Shown here piece by piece: positions 1 through 7,960 of a stretch of 64,000 bases of DNA. Origin of the DNA: Caryophanales bacterium (lineage in GTDB: Bacteria; Bacillota_I; Bacilli_A; RF39; UBA660); contig JAEELI010000017.1 of the NCBI GenBank assembly GCA_016288795.1, forward strand, positions 1 to 64,000, written 5' to 3'. The notes beneath the pieces are model-generated. The model worked only from the letters and a program-made list of their open reading frames with translations. It had not been told where the DNA came from and did no database searches. Each line of letters opens with the position of its first letter. Position 1 is the stretch's first letter. The translations under genes were made by a program, and so were the position numbers.

Positions 1-132
1 AAACCAGAAGTTAAACCTCCGGTAGTTGATGAAAAACCAATTATTAATGTTGATTCTGATAGTGTTATTGATAATGAAAATGTTGTTACTGATGATGAAT
101 TCTTTGATGACTTTTTTGGTGCTGATGCATAG
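1..132 (+). CDS. C-terminal end of an unknown protein (5' end outside window)
   Basis: An open frame runs from the first base to a TAG and encodes 43 visible residues. The visible tail is acidic and Pro/Val-rich, ending in Asp-Asp-Phe-Phe-Gly-Ala-Asp-Ala, and looks disordered. No domain can be named from this fragment. It is in the same direction as the next genes and is followed by a small hairpin with a T-run, so it probably ends its transcript. The start and full length are unknown. Confidence 0.6.
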   Translation, partial: KPEVKPPVVDEKPIINVDSDSVIDNENVVTDDEFFDDFFGADA

Positions 133-149
133 TCATCACTTTTTTTTAT
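123..149 (+). terminator. Putative rho-independent terminator of the partial first gene
   Basis: TGATG and CATCA form a short 5-bp stem around a 6-nt loop, followed at once by C and nine T. The stem overlaps the stop codon of the preceding gene. It is weak, but the T-run is good. Confidence 0.5.
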
Positions 150-177
150 ATTTTCCATATAATACTATGGTGAGAGA

Positions 178-435
178 ATGAAACCAATATTAGAAAAAGA
201 TTATAATCCTAGTATGGGAATACTTATAGACGTTCGTAATCCAATTAGTTATGATAAAAAACATAATCCCCATAGCATTAATATTAGTTATGATAAACTT
301 CTTATGAATCATCAAAAGTATCTAAATAAACAAAATAGTTATTATCTTATTTGTGATAAAGGATATAAGAGTAGGAAAGCAGCTAGAATTTTAACATTTT
401 ACGGCTACAATGTAACATATGTGATAAATTCGTGA
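178..435 (+). CDS. Small rhodanese-like domain protein
   Basis: This 85-residue protein is essentially one rhodanese fold. LIDVRNP near residue 17 is the usual early strand motif, and CDKGYKS near residue 59 is the active-site loop carrying the persulfide-forming Cys. Stand-alone rhodanese domains transfer sulfane sulfur or act in redox chemistry, and the physiological acceptor is not shown here. GGTGAG lies just upstream of the ATG. At 85 residues it is short for the family (about 100), so it is a minimal single-domain member. The next gene is an unrelated membrane protein. Confidence 0.75.
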   Translation: MKPILEKDYNPSMGILIDVRNPISYDKKHNPHSINISYDKLLMNHQKYLNKQNSYYLICDKGYKSRKAARILTFYGYNVTYVINS

Positions 436-476
436 TTTTTTTTCATACTTATATTATAATAAGTATGTGATTTGGT

Positions 477-1061
477 ATGGGTAGTAATTTAAATGAATTA
501 TATAATTATTTAATTGATATCATTAATAATTCAACTATATATGGGCCTTTATTTGCAGGTTTTTTAATATTAGTTGAATCTATTCTTCCTATATTGCCTT
601 TATTTGTATTTATAACTATTTTATTTATTGCTTATGGACCTATAATTGGTTTTCTAATTTCTTATGCTTTAACATGCTTAGGATGTGCTTTGTCATTTTT
701 TTTCTTCCGTTTTTTATTAAAAAACTTTTTTGAAAAAAGAATTCGTAAAAATGAAAGAATAAATAAAGCCATGAGGCTAATGGATAAAATAAAAATAAGT
801 AATTTAGTTTTATTAATTGCTATTCCATTTACACCAGCATTTTTAATTAATATAGCCGCCGGGTTATCAAGAATTAATTTTAAACATTATTTTATTTCAA
901 TATTAATAGGAAAAGTATCTCTAGTAGCATTCTGGGGATTTATTGGAACTAGTTTATTAGAGAGTTTAAAAAATCCTAAAATATTGATTATTTTATTCTT
1001 TATGTTACTAGCTTCTTATTTAGCAAGTAAATATGTAACTAGAAAGCTGAAAATCGAGTAA
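477..1061 (+). CDS. VTT-domain (TVP38/TMEM64, DedA-like) membrane protein
   Basis: The 194-residue product is very hydrophobic, with about five membrane segments and a basic cytoplasmic loop (KNFFEKRIRKNERINKAMR) in the middle. The segment IAIPFTPAFLINIAAGLSRI near residue 115 matches the conserved Pro and Gly positions of the VTT/SNARE-associated domain seen in TVP38/TMEM64 and DedA proteins. Members of this superfamily include flippases for phospholipids or undecaprenyl phosphate, and which lipid this one moves cannot be read from sequence. An imperfect palindrome at 444-467 precedes the gene. The ribosome binding site is weak. Confidence 0.72.
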   Translation: MGSNLNELYNYLIDIINNSTIYGPLFAGFLILVESILPILPLFVFITILFIAYGPIIGFLISYALTCLGCALSFFFFRFLLKNFFEKRIRKNERINKAMRLMDKIKISNLVLLIAIPFTPAFLINIAAGLSRINFKHYFISILIGKVSLVAFWGFIGTSLLESLKNPKILIILFFMLLASYLASKYVTRKLKIE

Positions 1062-1087
1062 ACGCTTGTAAATTTATAAACAATTAT

Positions 1088-1116
1088 TTGACAATAGCGG
1101 TAGAGAATAGTATATT
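1088..1116 (+). promoter_or_regulatory. Sigma-A type promoter for the 1141-2787 operon
   Basis: TTGACA at 1088-1093 and TATATT at 1111-1116 are separated by 17 bp, a near-consensus vegetative promoter. It lies 25 bp upstream of the first gene of the group. Confidence 0.75.
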
Positions 1117-1140
1117 GATAATAGGGAATAGTGATGTTTG

Positions 1141-2076
1141 ATGGGAAAAGATTATATAGATGTATATGATTTTAGAAAAGATGAAGAAGATGAAGCAAGA
1201 AAGGTATATGAGTATGTTCTTTCTCGAGTTGAGGGCGATGAAAGATTTGCAAAGGCAATAAGTGAAAGAATGATAAACTCAGAAAATTTCAGATCAGAAA
1301 ATCTTTATAGTGGAAAATATGACGTTGAAATCGAAAAAAGATATAATTATTATTTAGTTAAGTATAGTTCTATTGCTAAATCTAATGAAGATAAGAAAAA
1401 AGTTCCCGTTAGAACTTTTAAAAATAAGGTTGAAAGAAGTCTATTTGGAATGGTAGTGGCACTAGCTATTGGAGTAGCAGCATTTGGTGGTTATCAAGCA
1501 GGTAAAAATCAAACTGAAAATGAAATTGCTCAAGAATTAGAAGGATACTTAGATGAAGATCTAGGTGTTGGAATAGTTGCTCAAAATACCCATAGTAGAA
1601 TGGTCAATACTGATAATGGAGTCAGTCATATTACTTATTATGATGGAATATCAATAGGAAGCCAATTAGCAAGAATATGCCAAGACAATCCTGAAAAGTT
1701 TGATATTGCAATAAACAATATTTATCATGACTTAGCTCAATACGCTGAAAAAGAAATTGAAGGTATTTATAAAGCAGCAAGAGGAACAATGAAAGATGCT
1801 GATAAAAACCCAGTAATGTCAGAAGAATTAGTTGGATTAGAAAATTTTGATTCTTATCTTGCTAGTAGAGATTATTTATTAAAAGATAATCCTGAGGCAA
1901 AAAAAGCTTTTGAAAAATTACAATTATTAGGAAAAGATAGTTTAAGTAAAGAAGAGAAAGAAATAATAGATGAAGTAAAAAAACATTATCAATATAGTCA
2001 AGATGAAGTATGGAAAGCTAATGTTGCAGCCTCTGCAATAAGAGGATCACAAAGCACTGGCAAAGGACTTCAATAG
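1141..2076 (+). CDS. Unknown single-pass membrane protein
   Basis: The ATG at 1141 is chosen over a TTG immediately before it, giving 311 residues. An N-terminal soluble part rich in Glu, Lys and Tyr (about 100 residues) is followed by one hydrophobic segment near residues 103-121 (GMVVALAIGVAAFGGYQAG). A mostly helical C-terminal part of about 190 residues follows, with long Glu/Lys stretches that could form a coiled coil. The basic residues before the segment place the N-terminus inside the cell. I recognise no family. A strong promoter drives it, and two small genes follow with gaps small enough for one operon. Confidence 0.65.
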   Translation: MGKDYIDVYDFRKDEEDEARKVYEYVLSRVEGDERFAKAISERMINSENFRSENLYSGKYDVEIEKRYNYYLVKYSSIAKSNEDKKKVPVRTFKNKVERSLFGMVVALAIGVAAFGGYQAGKNQTENEIAQELEGYLDEDLGVGIVAQNTHSRMVNTDNGVSHITYYDGISIGSQLARICQDNPEKFDIAINNIYHDLAQYAEKEIEGIYKAARGTMKDADKNPVMSEELVGLENFDSYLASRDYLLKDNPEAKKAFEKLQLLGKDSLSKEEKEIIDEVKKHYQYSQDEVWKANVAASAIRGSQSTGKGLQ

Positions 2077-2096
2077 GAACTAGAAAGGGAATAAAA

Positions 2097-2339
2097 ATGG
2101 AATTAGATTTTATTACTTTGGAAGATGATAATAATTATGCTATAATTGATACGATAGAAGTAAATAATAATAGATATCTTTTCTTAGCGGATGCTAATGA
2201 ATTTACGAAAATTACTGTTCGTAAGGTTATAAGAGAAGAAGGAAAAGAATATTTAGTTAAGCTTGATGATGAAGAAGAGTTTGATAGTGTTATGAGTTTC
2301 TATAACGAAGTAAAGGGAGGCAAAAATGAAGAAAAATAA
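2097..2339 (+). CDS. DUF1292-like small acidic protein (YrzB-type)
   Basis: The product has 80 residues and begins MELDFITLEDDNNYAIIDT. It has the strand pattern of DUF1292 proteins: a short LED turn, a strand giving RYLFLADAN, then Glu/Asp-rich strands ending near FDSVMSFYNEV. In other Bacilli this family is often linked to yrrK/yrzL-type housekeeping operons and its function is unknown. Here it sits between an unknown membrane protein and a lipoprotein, and its end overlaps the next gene. The family assignment is by recall of the pattern only. Confidence 0.6.
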   Translation: MELDFITLEDDNNYAIIDTIEVNNNRYLFLADANEFTKITVRKVIREEGKEYLVKLDDEEEFDSVMSFYNEVKGGKNEEK

Positions 2340-2787
2340 AAGTATTTTATTGGGAATATTAATAATAGTAGTGGTAGTTTTTATAGCCGGATGTGGTTTT
2401 TATAATGTAGTAGACAAAACTGAATTTAAAGAACACTTTGGGGCATTAGGATGGACAGTAACTGATACTGAACAAGGTAAATATGAATCTAGTAGTTATT
2501 CGGTTGCTACTAAAAGTGATATGCCATTCAAGATTGAACATTACGAATTTGAAAATGAAGTAGAAGCTAAAAAAGCTTATGAAAAATATAAAAAAGCTAT
2601 ATCAGAATATATAACTAGTGACAGTAAAAATAAAGAAACTACTGGAGCAGTATTTTCTAAAGTAGTAGCAATTTCTGATAAAGAATATATTATTATTTCT
2701 AGAGTAAAAGAAACATTAATATTCGTTGCTGGAACTAATGAATATGCTAAACAAATAGATACTTTATTAGAAGATATAAAATATTAA
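2326..2787 (+). CDS. Predicted lipoprotein, unknown function
   Basis: A lysine-rich start and a long hydrophobic stretch end in a lipobox (FIAGC, Cys at about residue 23), so the protein should be lipid-anchored on the outer face of the membrane. The mature part of about 130 residues has alternating strands and a central helix rich in Glu, Ala and Lys (ENEVEAKKAYEKYKKAI). It resembles small secreted proteins of unknown function in Bacillota. GGGAGG five bases before the ATG lies inside the end of the preceding gene, and the 14-bp overlap argues for translational coupling. A terminator follows immediately. Confidence 0.65.
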   Translation: MKKNKSILLGILIIVVVVFIAGCGFYNVVDKTEFKEHFGALGWTVTDTEQGKYESSSYSVATKSDMPFKIEHYEFENEVEAKKAYEKYKKAISEYITSDSKNKETTGAVFSKVVAISDKEYIIISRVKETLIFVAGTNEYAKQIDTLLEDIKY

Positions 2788-2812
2788 ACAACTTAAATAA
2801 GTTGTTTTTTTA
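2787..2812 (+). terminator. Rho-independent terminator after the lipoprotein gene
   Basis: AACAACTT and AAGTTGTT form an 8-bp stem around AAAT, followed by a run of T. It starts at the stop codon. Confidence 0.85.
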
Positions 2813-2859
2813 TTTTGTTTGAGTATATAATATAAAAGATTTAAGAAATTGGTGATATT

Positions 2860-3549
2860 ATGGATTTTTCTAATTTGAATGTTTTAGTAACTGGAGCCTC
2901 AACTGGTCTTGGAAAAACTTTATGTGATATATTACATAGTTATGGAGCTGATGTTATTGGGGTATATAATACTCATAAAGTTGAGGCTCTATATGATATG
3001 TTTAAATGTGATATTAGTAATGAAATAGAAGTAAAGAAGTTATTTGAAGATGTTCAAAAAAGACATGAAAAAATAGATGTTTTAGTTAATGTTGCTGCAT
3101 TAACCATGGATAATGATATATATGATAAAAGTAAAGAAGAATTTATGAGAGTTTTAGAGGTTAACTTAGTTGGGAGTTTTTTAATGTGTAAATATGCTTC
3201 TTTAGTTCCCGAGTTAAAAGTCATAATTAATATATCTTCTACTGATGCTTCTTCAACATATAGTGTTTTATCTATGGACTATGCTTCTTCTAAAGCAGGA
3301 CTAGAAAATTTAACAAAAAATTTAGCTCAAAGATTTCCTAATCTAAAGGTATGTGCTTTATCACCAAATTGGATTAATACCCAATCTGTCTTAGATATGG
3401 AACCTAATTATTTAAAAGAAGAATTAAAAAGAATTAACCAAAAAGAATTATTAAAAAAAGAAGATGTAGCTTTAAAAATAATAGAAATGATAATAAATGA
3501 TGATATAAGAAGCGGTGAAATAATTAAAATGGGTGATGTAGATGAATAA
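2860..3549 (+). CDS. Short-chain dehydrogenase/reductase (SDR)
   Basis: This 229-residue protein has the classical SDR features: the cofactor loop TGASTGLG near residue 11, the NVAAL stretch (usual NNAG) near residue 77, ISSTDAS carrying the catalytic Ser, and YASSK with the catalytic Tyr and Lys near residue 147. It is therefore an NAD(P)-dependent oxidoreductase, substrate unknown. Its stop overlaps the start of the next gene by 8 bp, which indicates co-translation with a PLP enzyme. GGTGAT precedes the ATG. Confidence 0.85.
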   Translation: MDFSNLNVLVTGASTGLGKTLCDILHSYGADVIGVYNTHKVEALYDMFKCDISNEIEVKKLFEDVQKRHEKIDVLVNVAALTMDNDIYDKSKEEFMRVLEVNLVGSFLMCKYASLVPELKVIINISSTDASSTYSVLSMDYASSKAGLENLTKNLAQRFPNLKVCALSPNWINTQSVLDMEPNYLKEELKRINQKELLKKEDVALKIIEMIINDDIRSGEIIKMGDVDE

Positions 3550-4798
3550 GTATTTAGAGAGTTTTAATATAAATAAAGATATATATAATCTAGTTTTAGA
3601 AGAAGAGGAAAAATTAAAAAATATCTTTACTGCTTTAGATAATAATTGTTTCAATAACACTTTAAAAGTTTTAAATGCATTTCATGAAGAAAATATTCAA
3701 GAAAGTGATTTTTTTGGCACAACTGGATATGGATATGGAGATATTGGAAGAGAAAAAATAGAAAGAGTATTTGCAAGAGTTTTAGGAGGCGAAGATGCCT
3801 TAGTTAGAAACCAATTTATTTCTGGAACTCATGCTTTAACTGTTACTTTATTTGGCTTACTAAGACCTAATGATAAAATATTAAGTATAACGGGAACTCC
3901 TTATGATACATTACATGAAGTTATAGGTATTAAAGATAATCCTAGTTCTTTAAAATCATATGGTATTACTTATGATCAAATTGACTTAAAGGATAATGAT
4001 TTCAATTGTCCTAACATTATAAATTATTTAAATAATAATTCAGTTAAATTAATTGAAATCCAAAGGAGTAGAGGCTACTCCCAAAGGGATAGTATATCTA
4101 TAGATAAAATTGAAAAAATAATAAAAGAGATAAAAAAAGTAAATAAAAATGTCTTAATTATGGTAGATAATTGTTACTGTGAATTTGTTGAAGAAAAATC
4201 TCCTTTAGAGGTAGGTGCCGATATTATAGTTGGTTCTTTAATTAAAAACTTAGGCGGTGGAATCGCTTCTAATGGTGGTTATGTAGCAGGAAAAAAAGAT
4301 TTAATTAAACTAGTATCAGAAAGATTAACTGTTCCGGGAGAAGGCAAAGAAGTTGGGCCTTCACTTCACGCTAATAAAGAGATATTAATGGGCATATATC
4401 ATGCCCCAAGTGTAGTTAATAGTAGTCTAAAAGTAGCTGTTCTAACTAGTAAAGTTCTTGATAAACTAGGATATAATGTTAATCCTAAATATGATGATAA
4501 AAGAGTAGATATAGTTCAAACAATTATTTTTAACGATAAGGAAAAATTGATTAAGTATTGTGAAGGAATCCAAGCTTGTTCAGCAATAGATTCTAATGTT
4601 CTTCCAATACCTACAGATATGCCAGGTTATGAAGATAAAATTATTATGGCGTCTGGTTCCTTCACTCAGGGATCTTCCATAGAGATATCTTGTGATGGTC
4701 CTTTGAAAAAGCCATATATGGCTTTTCAACAAGGATCTTTAACATATGAATATGGTAAATTAGCTGTAATGAGCGCGATTAGCAAAATAGTTGATTAG
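3542..4798 (+). CDS. PLP-dependent methionine gamma-lyase family protein (YnbB/'aluminium resistance' type)
   Basis: The product has 418 residues and belongs to the fold-type I PLP group annotated as methionine gamma-lyase family or aluminium resistance protein (B. subtilis YnbB). Visible signatures are GTTGYGYGDIGRE near residue 60, QFISGTHAL near 93, VDNCYCEF near 198, and IVGSLIKNLGGG near 230, where the Lys should bind PLP. These proteins are predicted Cys/Met-metabolism lyases, but the true reaction is not established. The length is normal for the family. It overlaps the SDR gene, and no terminator separates it from the secE promoter. Confidence 0.85.
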   Translation: MNKYLESFNINKDIYNLVLEEEEKLKNIFTALDNNCFNNTLKVLNAFHEENIQESDFFGTTGYGYGDIGREKIERVFARVLGGEDALVRNQFISGTHALTVTLFGLLRPNDKILSITGTPYDTLHEVIGIKDNPSSLKSYGITYDQIDLKDNDFNCPNIINYLNNNSVKLIEIQRSRGYSQRDSISIDKIEKIIKEIKKVNKNVLIMVDNCYCEFVEEKSPLEVGADIIVGSLIKNLGGGIASNGGYVAGKKDLIKLVSERLTVPGEGKEVGPSLHANKEILMGIYHAPSVVNSSLKVAVLTSKVLDKLGYNVNPKYDDKRVDIVQTIIFNDKEKLIKYCEGIQACSAIDSNVLPIPTDMPGYEDKIIMASGSFTQGSSIEISCDGPLKKPYMAFQQGSLTYEYGKLAVMSAISKIVD

Positions 4799-4817
4799 AT
4801 TAGATCTTAACTTTTTG

Positions 4818-4846
4818 TTGCATAAATACATCAATTATGCTATATT
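4818..4846 (+). promoter_or_regulatory. Promoter of secE-nusG
   Basis: TTGCAT (4818-4823) and TATATT (4841-4846) are spaced by 17 bp. The predicted start point is about 4853, immediately before a small hairpin. Confidence 0.6.
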
Positions 4847-4853
4847 ATTAATG

Positions 4854-4871
4854 AACTCGAAAGAGTTTTTT
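4854..4871 (+). promoter_or_regulatory. secE: Hairpin with T-run at the 5' end of the secE mRNA
   Basis: AACTC-GAAA-GAGTT forms a 5-bp stem capped by a GNRA tetraloop and followed by TTTTT. It lies at the predicted start of the transcript, well before the AGGAGG ribosome binding site. It may be a 5' stabilising hairpin or a very early attenuator. Confidence 0.45.
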
Positions 4872-4898
4872 AATTTAAATAATTTTTAGGAGGTTCTA

Positions 4899-5135
4899 AT
4901 GGCAAAAGAAAAAAATATTAAGAAAAAAGTTGATAATAAAAAGAAAGAAAAAAATAATAAACCCAAGGAAAAATTTTTAGCAGGCATAAGAAAAGAATTA
5001 AAATTGGTTAAGTGGCCTACTGCTAAAGAAATAATCAAATATACTATTGCTACAATTATATTTGTTATTATTTTAGTTTTATTCTTTGAATTATTGAGTT
5101 TATTCATGGCTTTTGTAAAGGGGTTATTTAACTAA
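4899..5135 (+). CDS. secE: Preprotein translocase subunit SecE
   Basis: This is a 78-residue single-span SecE. A highly basic N-terminal tail precedes the conserved amphipathic motif RKELKLVKWPT near residue 32, then one hydrophobic segment (YTIATIIFVIILVLFFELL). SecE clamps SecY in the SecYEG channel. AGGAGG lies 7 bp before the ATG. As in most bacteria it is directly followed by nusG, with stop and start sharing TAATG. The ribosomal protein genes rplK/rplA that often follow are absent, since a terminator comes right after nusG. Confidence 0.95.
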   Translation: MAKEKNIKKKVDNKKKEKNNKPKEKFLAGIRKELKLVKWPTAKEIIKYTIATIIFVIILVLFFELLSLFMAFVKGLFN

Positions 5136-5668
5136 TGGAAAAGTTATGGTATGTTGTTAATACTTACTCTGGTCATGAAACTAAAGTAAAAGAAAAAATA
5201 GAAGCTAAAATAGAATCAATGGGAATGCAAGATTATATCTTCAGAATTGTTATTCCAGAAACAAAAGAAGTAGAAGTAAAAGATGGCGTAAAAAAGGAAA
5301 AAATCAAAAAAATGTTTCCTGGTTATATTTTAGTAGAAATGGTTATGTCTGATGAAGCTTGGTATATAGTTCGTAATACTCCAGGAGTTACTGGATTTAT
5401 CGGATCAAGTGGAAAAGGTGCTAAACCAACACCATTATTACCTCAAGAAATAGATCGTATTTTAGTAAACATGGGTATGAGCCGAGTTAATATCGAAGAT
5501 GACTTAAAAGTCGGCGATGAAGTATCTATTGTTGATGGACCATTCAAAGGAATGATTGGAAAAGTAGATAATATTGATAATGAAAATAATCGTTTAAATA
5601 TTATTATTGATTTATTTGGTCAAGAGACATCAGTAGATGTTGAATTATTCCAAGTAAGTAAAAATTAA
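5135..5668 (+). CDS. nusG: Transcription termination/antitermination factor NusG
   Basis: The 177-residue protein has the NGN domain (WYVVNTYSGHETKVKEKIE at the start, MFPGYILVEM near residue 60, VRNTPGVTGFIG near 84). After a linker it has the KOW domain (VGDEVSIVDGPFKGMIGKV near 126). NusG binds RNA polymerase and couples transcription to Rho or ribosomes. Length and domain order are normal. It is co-translated with secE and ends the transcript. Confidence 0.96.
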   Translation: MEKLWYVVNTYSGHETKVKEKIEAKIESMGMQDYIFRIVIPETKEVEVKDGVKKEKIKKMFPGYILVEMVMSDEAWYIVRNTPGVTGFIGSSGKGAKPTPLLPQEIDRILVNMGMSRVNIEDDLKVGDEVSIVDGPFKGMIGKVDNIDNENNRLNIIIDLFGQETSVDVELFQVSKN

Positions 5669-5687
5669 AGCCCTGTGGCTTTTTTCC
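5667..5687 (+). terminator. Terminator after nusG
   Basis: AAAGCC-CTGT-GGCTTT forms a 6-bp stem continuing into a T-run, overlapping the nusG stop. Confidence 0.85.
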
Positions 5688-5729
5688 ATTTTATTTTATG
5701 TTATAATTAAAAAAAGAAGGAGAACAAAT

Positions 5730-7151
5730 ATGGCAAATAAAAGTATTACAAGTAGAGATTTAGATTTTGCTAAATGGTATACCGATGTAGTTAGAGCAGC
5801 CAAATTAGCTGATTATACATCTGTGAAGGGATGTATTGCTATTGAACCCAATGGGTATGCTATTTGGGAAAGAATGCAATATGAACTTGATAAAAAATTT
5901 AAAGAATTGGGACATGTCAATGTTCAAATGCCGTTATTGATTCCCGAGAATTTATTAAATAAAGAAAAAGAGTTAGTTGCTGGATTTGCTCCAGAACTTG
6001 CTTGGGTAACTATAGGTGGCCGTAAAGAACTAGAAGAAAGACATTGTATAAGAGCTACATCAGAGACTTTATTTTGTGATTATTATAAAACTCATGTTAG
6101 AACTTATAGAGACTTACCTATGTTATATAATCAATGGTGTAATGTTTTAAGATGGGAAAAAGAAACTAGACCATTTTTAAGAAGTAGAGAATTTTTATGG
6201 CAAGAAGGTCACACTGTTCATGCAAGTGAAGAGGACGCAATTAAAGAGACTTATCAAATGGCTGAAGTATATAAATGGTTTCACCATGAAATATTAGCAA
6301 TACCTTCTATAATTGGTTTAAAAACTGAAAAAGAAAAGTTTGCAGGAGCTGAATTTACTATAACTAATGAAGATATGATGTATAATGGAGTATGTTTACA
6401 AGATGGAACTAGTCATTATTTTGGTCAAAAGTTTAGTAAGGCTTATGATGTAAAATTTACAAATAAAGATAATAAATTAGAACATGTTTATCAAACATCT
6501 TGGGGAATAGCAACTAGAATGATCGCAGCATTAATTATGGTTCATGCTGATGATGATGGATTAGTTTTACCACCAAGAATTGCTCCAAGACAAGTAGTTA
6601 TTATTCCAATTGGAGACGATAAAAAAGTTTTAGATTTAGCTAATACAATTAATACTAAGTTAAATAAAAAGAATATCATTTCTTATATAGATAATAGTGA
6701 TAAATCACCAGGATTTAAGTTTGCTGAAGCTGAAGTTAATGGTATTCCATTAAGAATCGAAATTGGTTCTCGTGATTTAGATAATAATGAATTAACTGTG
6801 GCTAGAAGAGATACCAAAGAAAAATCTAAAGTAAATGTTAAAGAAGATATTGTTAAATATGTATCAAAAATGTTAGATACAATTCAAAAAGATATGTATG
6901 AAAGAGCTTTAAAAAGAAGAGAAGAATTAACATTCACTGCTAAAGATTTAAAAGAAATGGAAAATATTTTAAATACTCAACCAGGATTTATTCATGCCGA
7001 TTGGTGCGGTGATTCAGATTGTGAATTAAAAATAAAAGAAATTAAAGGATGTAAATCTAGATGTATCGTTGATGAACCTTTAGTTACTGGTAAATGTGTA
7101 TGCTGTGGCAAAAAAGCTAAACATCATGTAATATGGGGATTACAATATTAA
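5730..7151 (+). CDS. proS: Prolyl-tRNA synthetase, archaeal/eukaryotic type (ProS type 3)
   Basis: This 473-residue class II synthetase charges tRNA-Pro. It lacks the INS editing domain of the long bacterial ProRS. It has the features of the short type 3 enzyme: DFAKWYTDVVRAAKLADY at the start, motif 2 TRPFLRSREFLWQEGHT near residue 148, and motif 3 with SWGIATRMIAALIMVH near 255. The anticodon-binding domain follows, then a C-terminal zinc-type region with paired Cys (GKCVCCGK) and a terminal aromatic LQY. This form is common in Mollicutes and some other bacteria. AGGAG precedes the ATG. It appears monocistronic. Confidence 0.95.
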   Translation: MANKSITSRDLDFAKWYTDVVRAAKLADYTSVKGCIAIEPNGYAIWERMQYELDKKFKELGHVNVQMPLLIPENLLNKEKELVAGFAPELAWVTIGGRKELEERHCIRATSETLFCDYYKTHVRTYRDLPMLYNQWCNVLRWEKETRPFLRSREFLWQEGHTVHASEEDAIKETYQMAEVYKWFHHEILAIPSIIGLKTEKEKFAGAEFTITNEDMMYNGVCLQDGTSHYFGQKFSKAYDVKFTNKDNKLEHVYQTSWGIATRMIAALIMVHADDDGLVLPPRIAPRQVVIIPIGDDKKVLDLANTINTKLNKKNIISYIDNSDKSPGFKFAEAEVNGIPLRIEIGSRDLDNNELTVARRDTKEKSKVNVKEDIVKYVSKMLDTIQKDMYERALKRREELTFTAKDLKEMENILNTQPGFIHADWCGDSDCELKIKEIKGCKSRCIVDEPLVTGKCVCCGKKAKHHVIWGLQY

Positions 7152-7173
7152 AAAGAACCGATTTGGTTCTTTT
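7151..7173. terminator. Bidirectional terminator between proS and the ABC permease gene
   Basis: AAAAGAACC and GGTTCTTTT form a 9-bp stem around GATTT. The flanking A and T tracts let it work on both strands, and it overlaps the stops of the two converging genes. Confidence 0.85.
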
Positions 7174-7960
7174 ATTTTTGTCTTAATAATTTATTTTCTA
7201 ATGTTATAACTAATTTATAAAGAAGATAAGATAGAATGGCTAGAAGGATAATTCCTGTCATCACTAAGTCTAAATTAAAAATCTGTTTTCCATAAACAAT
7301 TAAGTATCCTATACCAGCTTTACTTACTAAGAATTCACCCATGATAACTCCAACTAAAGTCTGAGCAATACATAACTTAAACGAAGATATAATAGTTTGA
7401 TAACTACTAGGAATTATTAAGTATAGTAGAGTTTGTCCCTTGGTGGCATTAAGAGTCTCAAATAGTTTTAATTCAAATTCATTAGTTCTAATAAAACCAT
7501 TATATATAGTTATAATACTAGTTATTAAGTTTATTAATAAAGCCATTATAATAACACTTTTTATATTAGCACCAAATATAATTATTATTAATGGACCTAA
7601 TGCCACTTTGGGTAAAGAGTTAAGCATAGTTAAAAAAGGATCTATTACTTTAGCAAACAATTTAAATTCATATAATAAACAAGCAATAATAAATCCCATA
7701 GATATTCCTAAAACAAAAGAAATAATTGTTTCTTTTAAAGTTATCCATATATGAATAAAAAGGTTATTATTTATTATTAAACTATTGATAGTTTTTAGTA
7801 TTCTTGATGGACTAGAGTAGATAAAAGAACTAATTATTCCTTTGGAAGATAGTTCTTCCCAAAGAAATAGAAATGTAAAAATGATTAACAATTGAAAGAA
7901 AAATATAATATATTTTTCTTTCTTAAGTTTTTTCAAATATTCTTTTTGTTCTTTACTCAT
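7172..7960 (-). CDS. ABC transporter permease (SsuC/TauC/ThiX type)
   Basis: The 262-residue integral membrane protein has about six membrane segments. The EAA-type cytoplasmic loop LFETLNATKGQTLLYLIIPSS near residue 165 is the contact site for the ATPase. It belongs to the BPD_transp_1 family of nitrate/sulfonate/taurine/pyrimidine-precursor importers. It is the last gene of a three-gene operon, overlapping the ATPase gene by 8 bp, and the order binding protein-ATPase-permease is typical. The substrate cannot be decided from the sequence. Confidence 0.88.
   Translation of the reverse strand: MSKEQKEYLKKLKKEKYIIFFFQLLIIFTFLFLWEELSSKGIISSFIYSSPSRILKTINSLIINNNLFIHIWITLKETIISFVLGISMGFIIACLLYEFKLFAKVIDPFLTMLNSLPKVALGPLIIIIFGANIKSVIIMALLINLITSIITIYNGFIRTNEFELKLFETLNATKGQTLLYLIIPSSYQTIISSFKLCIAQTLVGVIMGEFLVSKAGIGYLIVYGKQIFNLDLVMTGIILLAILSYLLYKLVITLENKLLRQK

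Noticed and set aside
444-467. Terminator upstream of the VTT gene
   Set aside because: CATACTTAT/ATAAGTATG is a palindrome but lacks a T-run on the downstream side, so it is at most an operator.
7440-7754. Plus-strand open frame opposite the ABC permease
   Set aside because: It is antisense to a well-supported permease and has no ribosome binding site or family resemblance.
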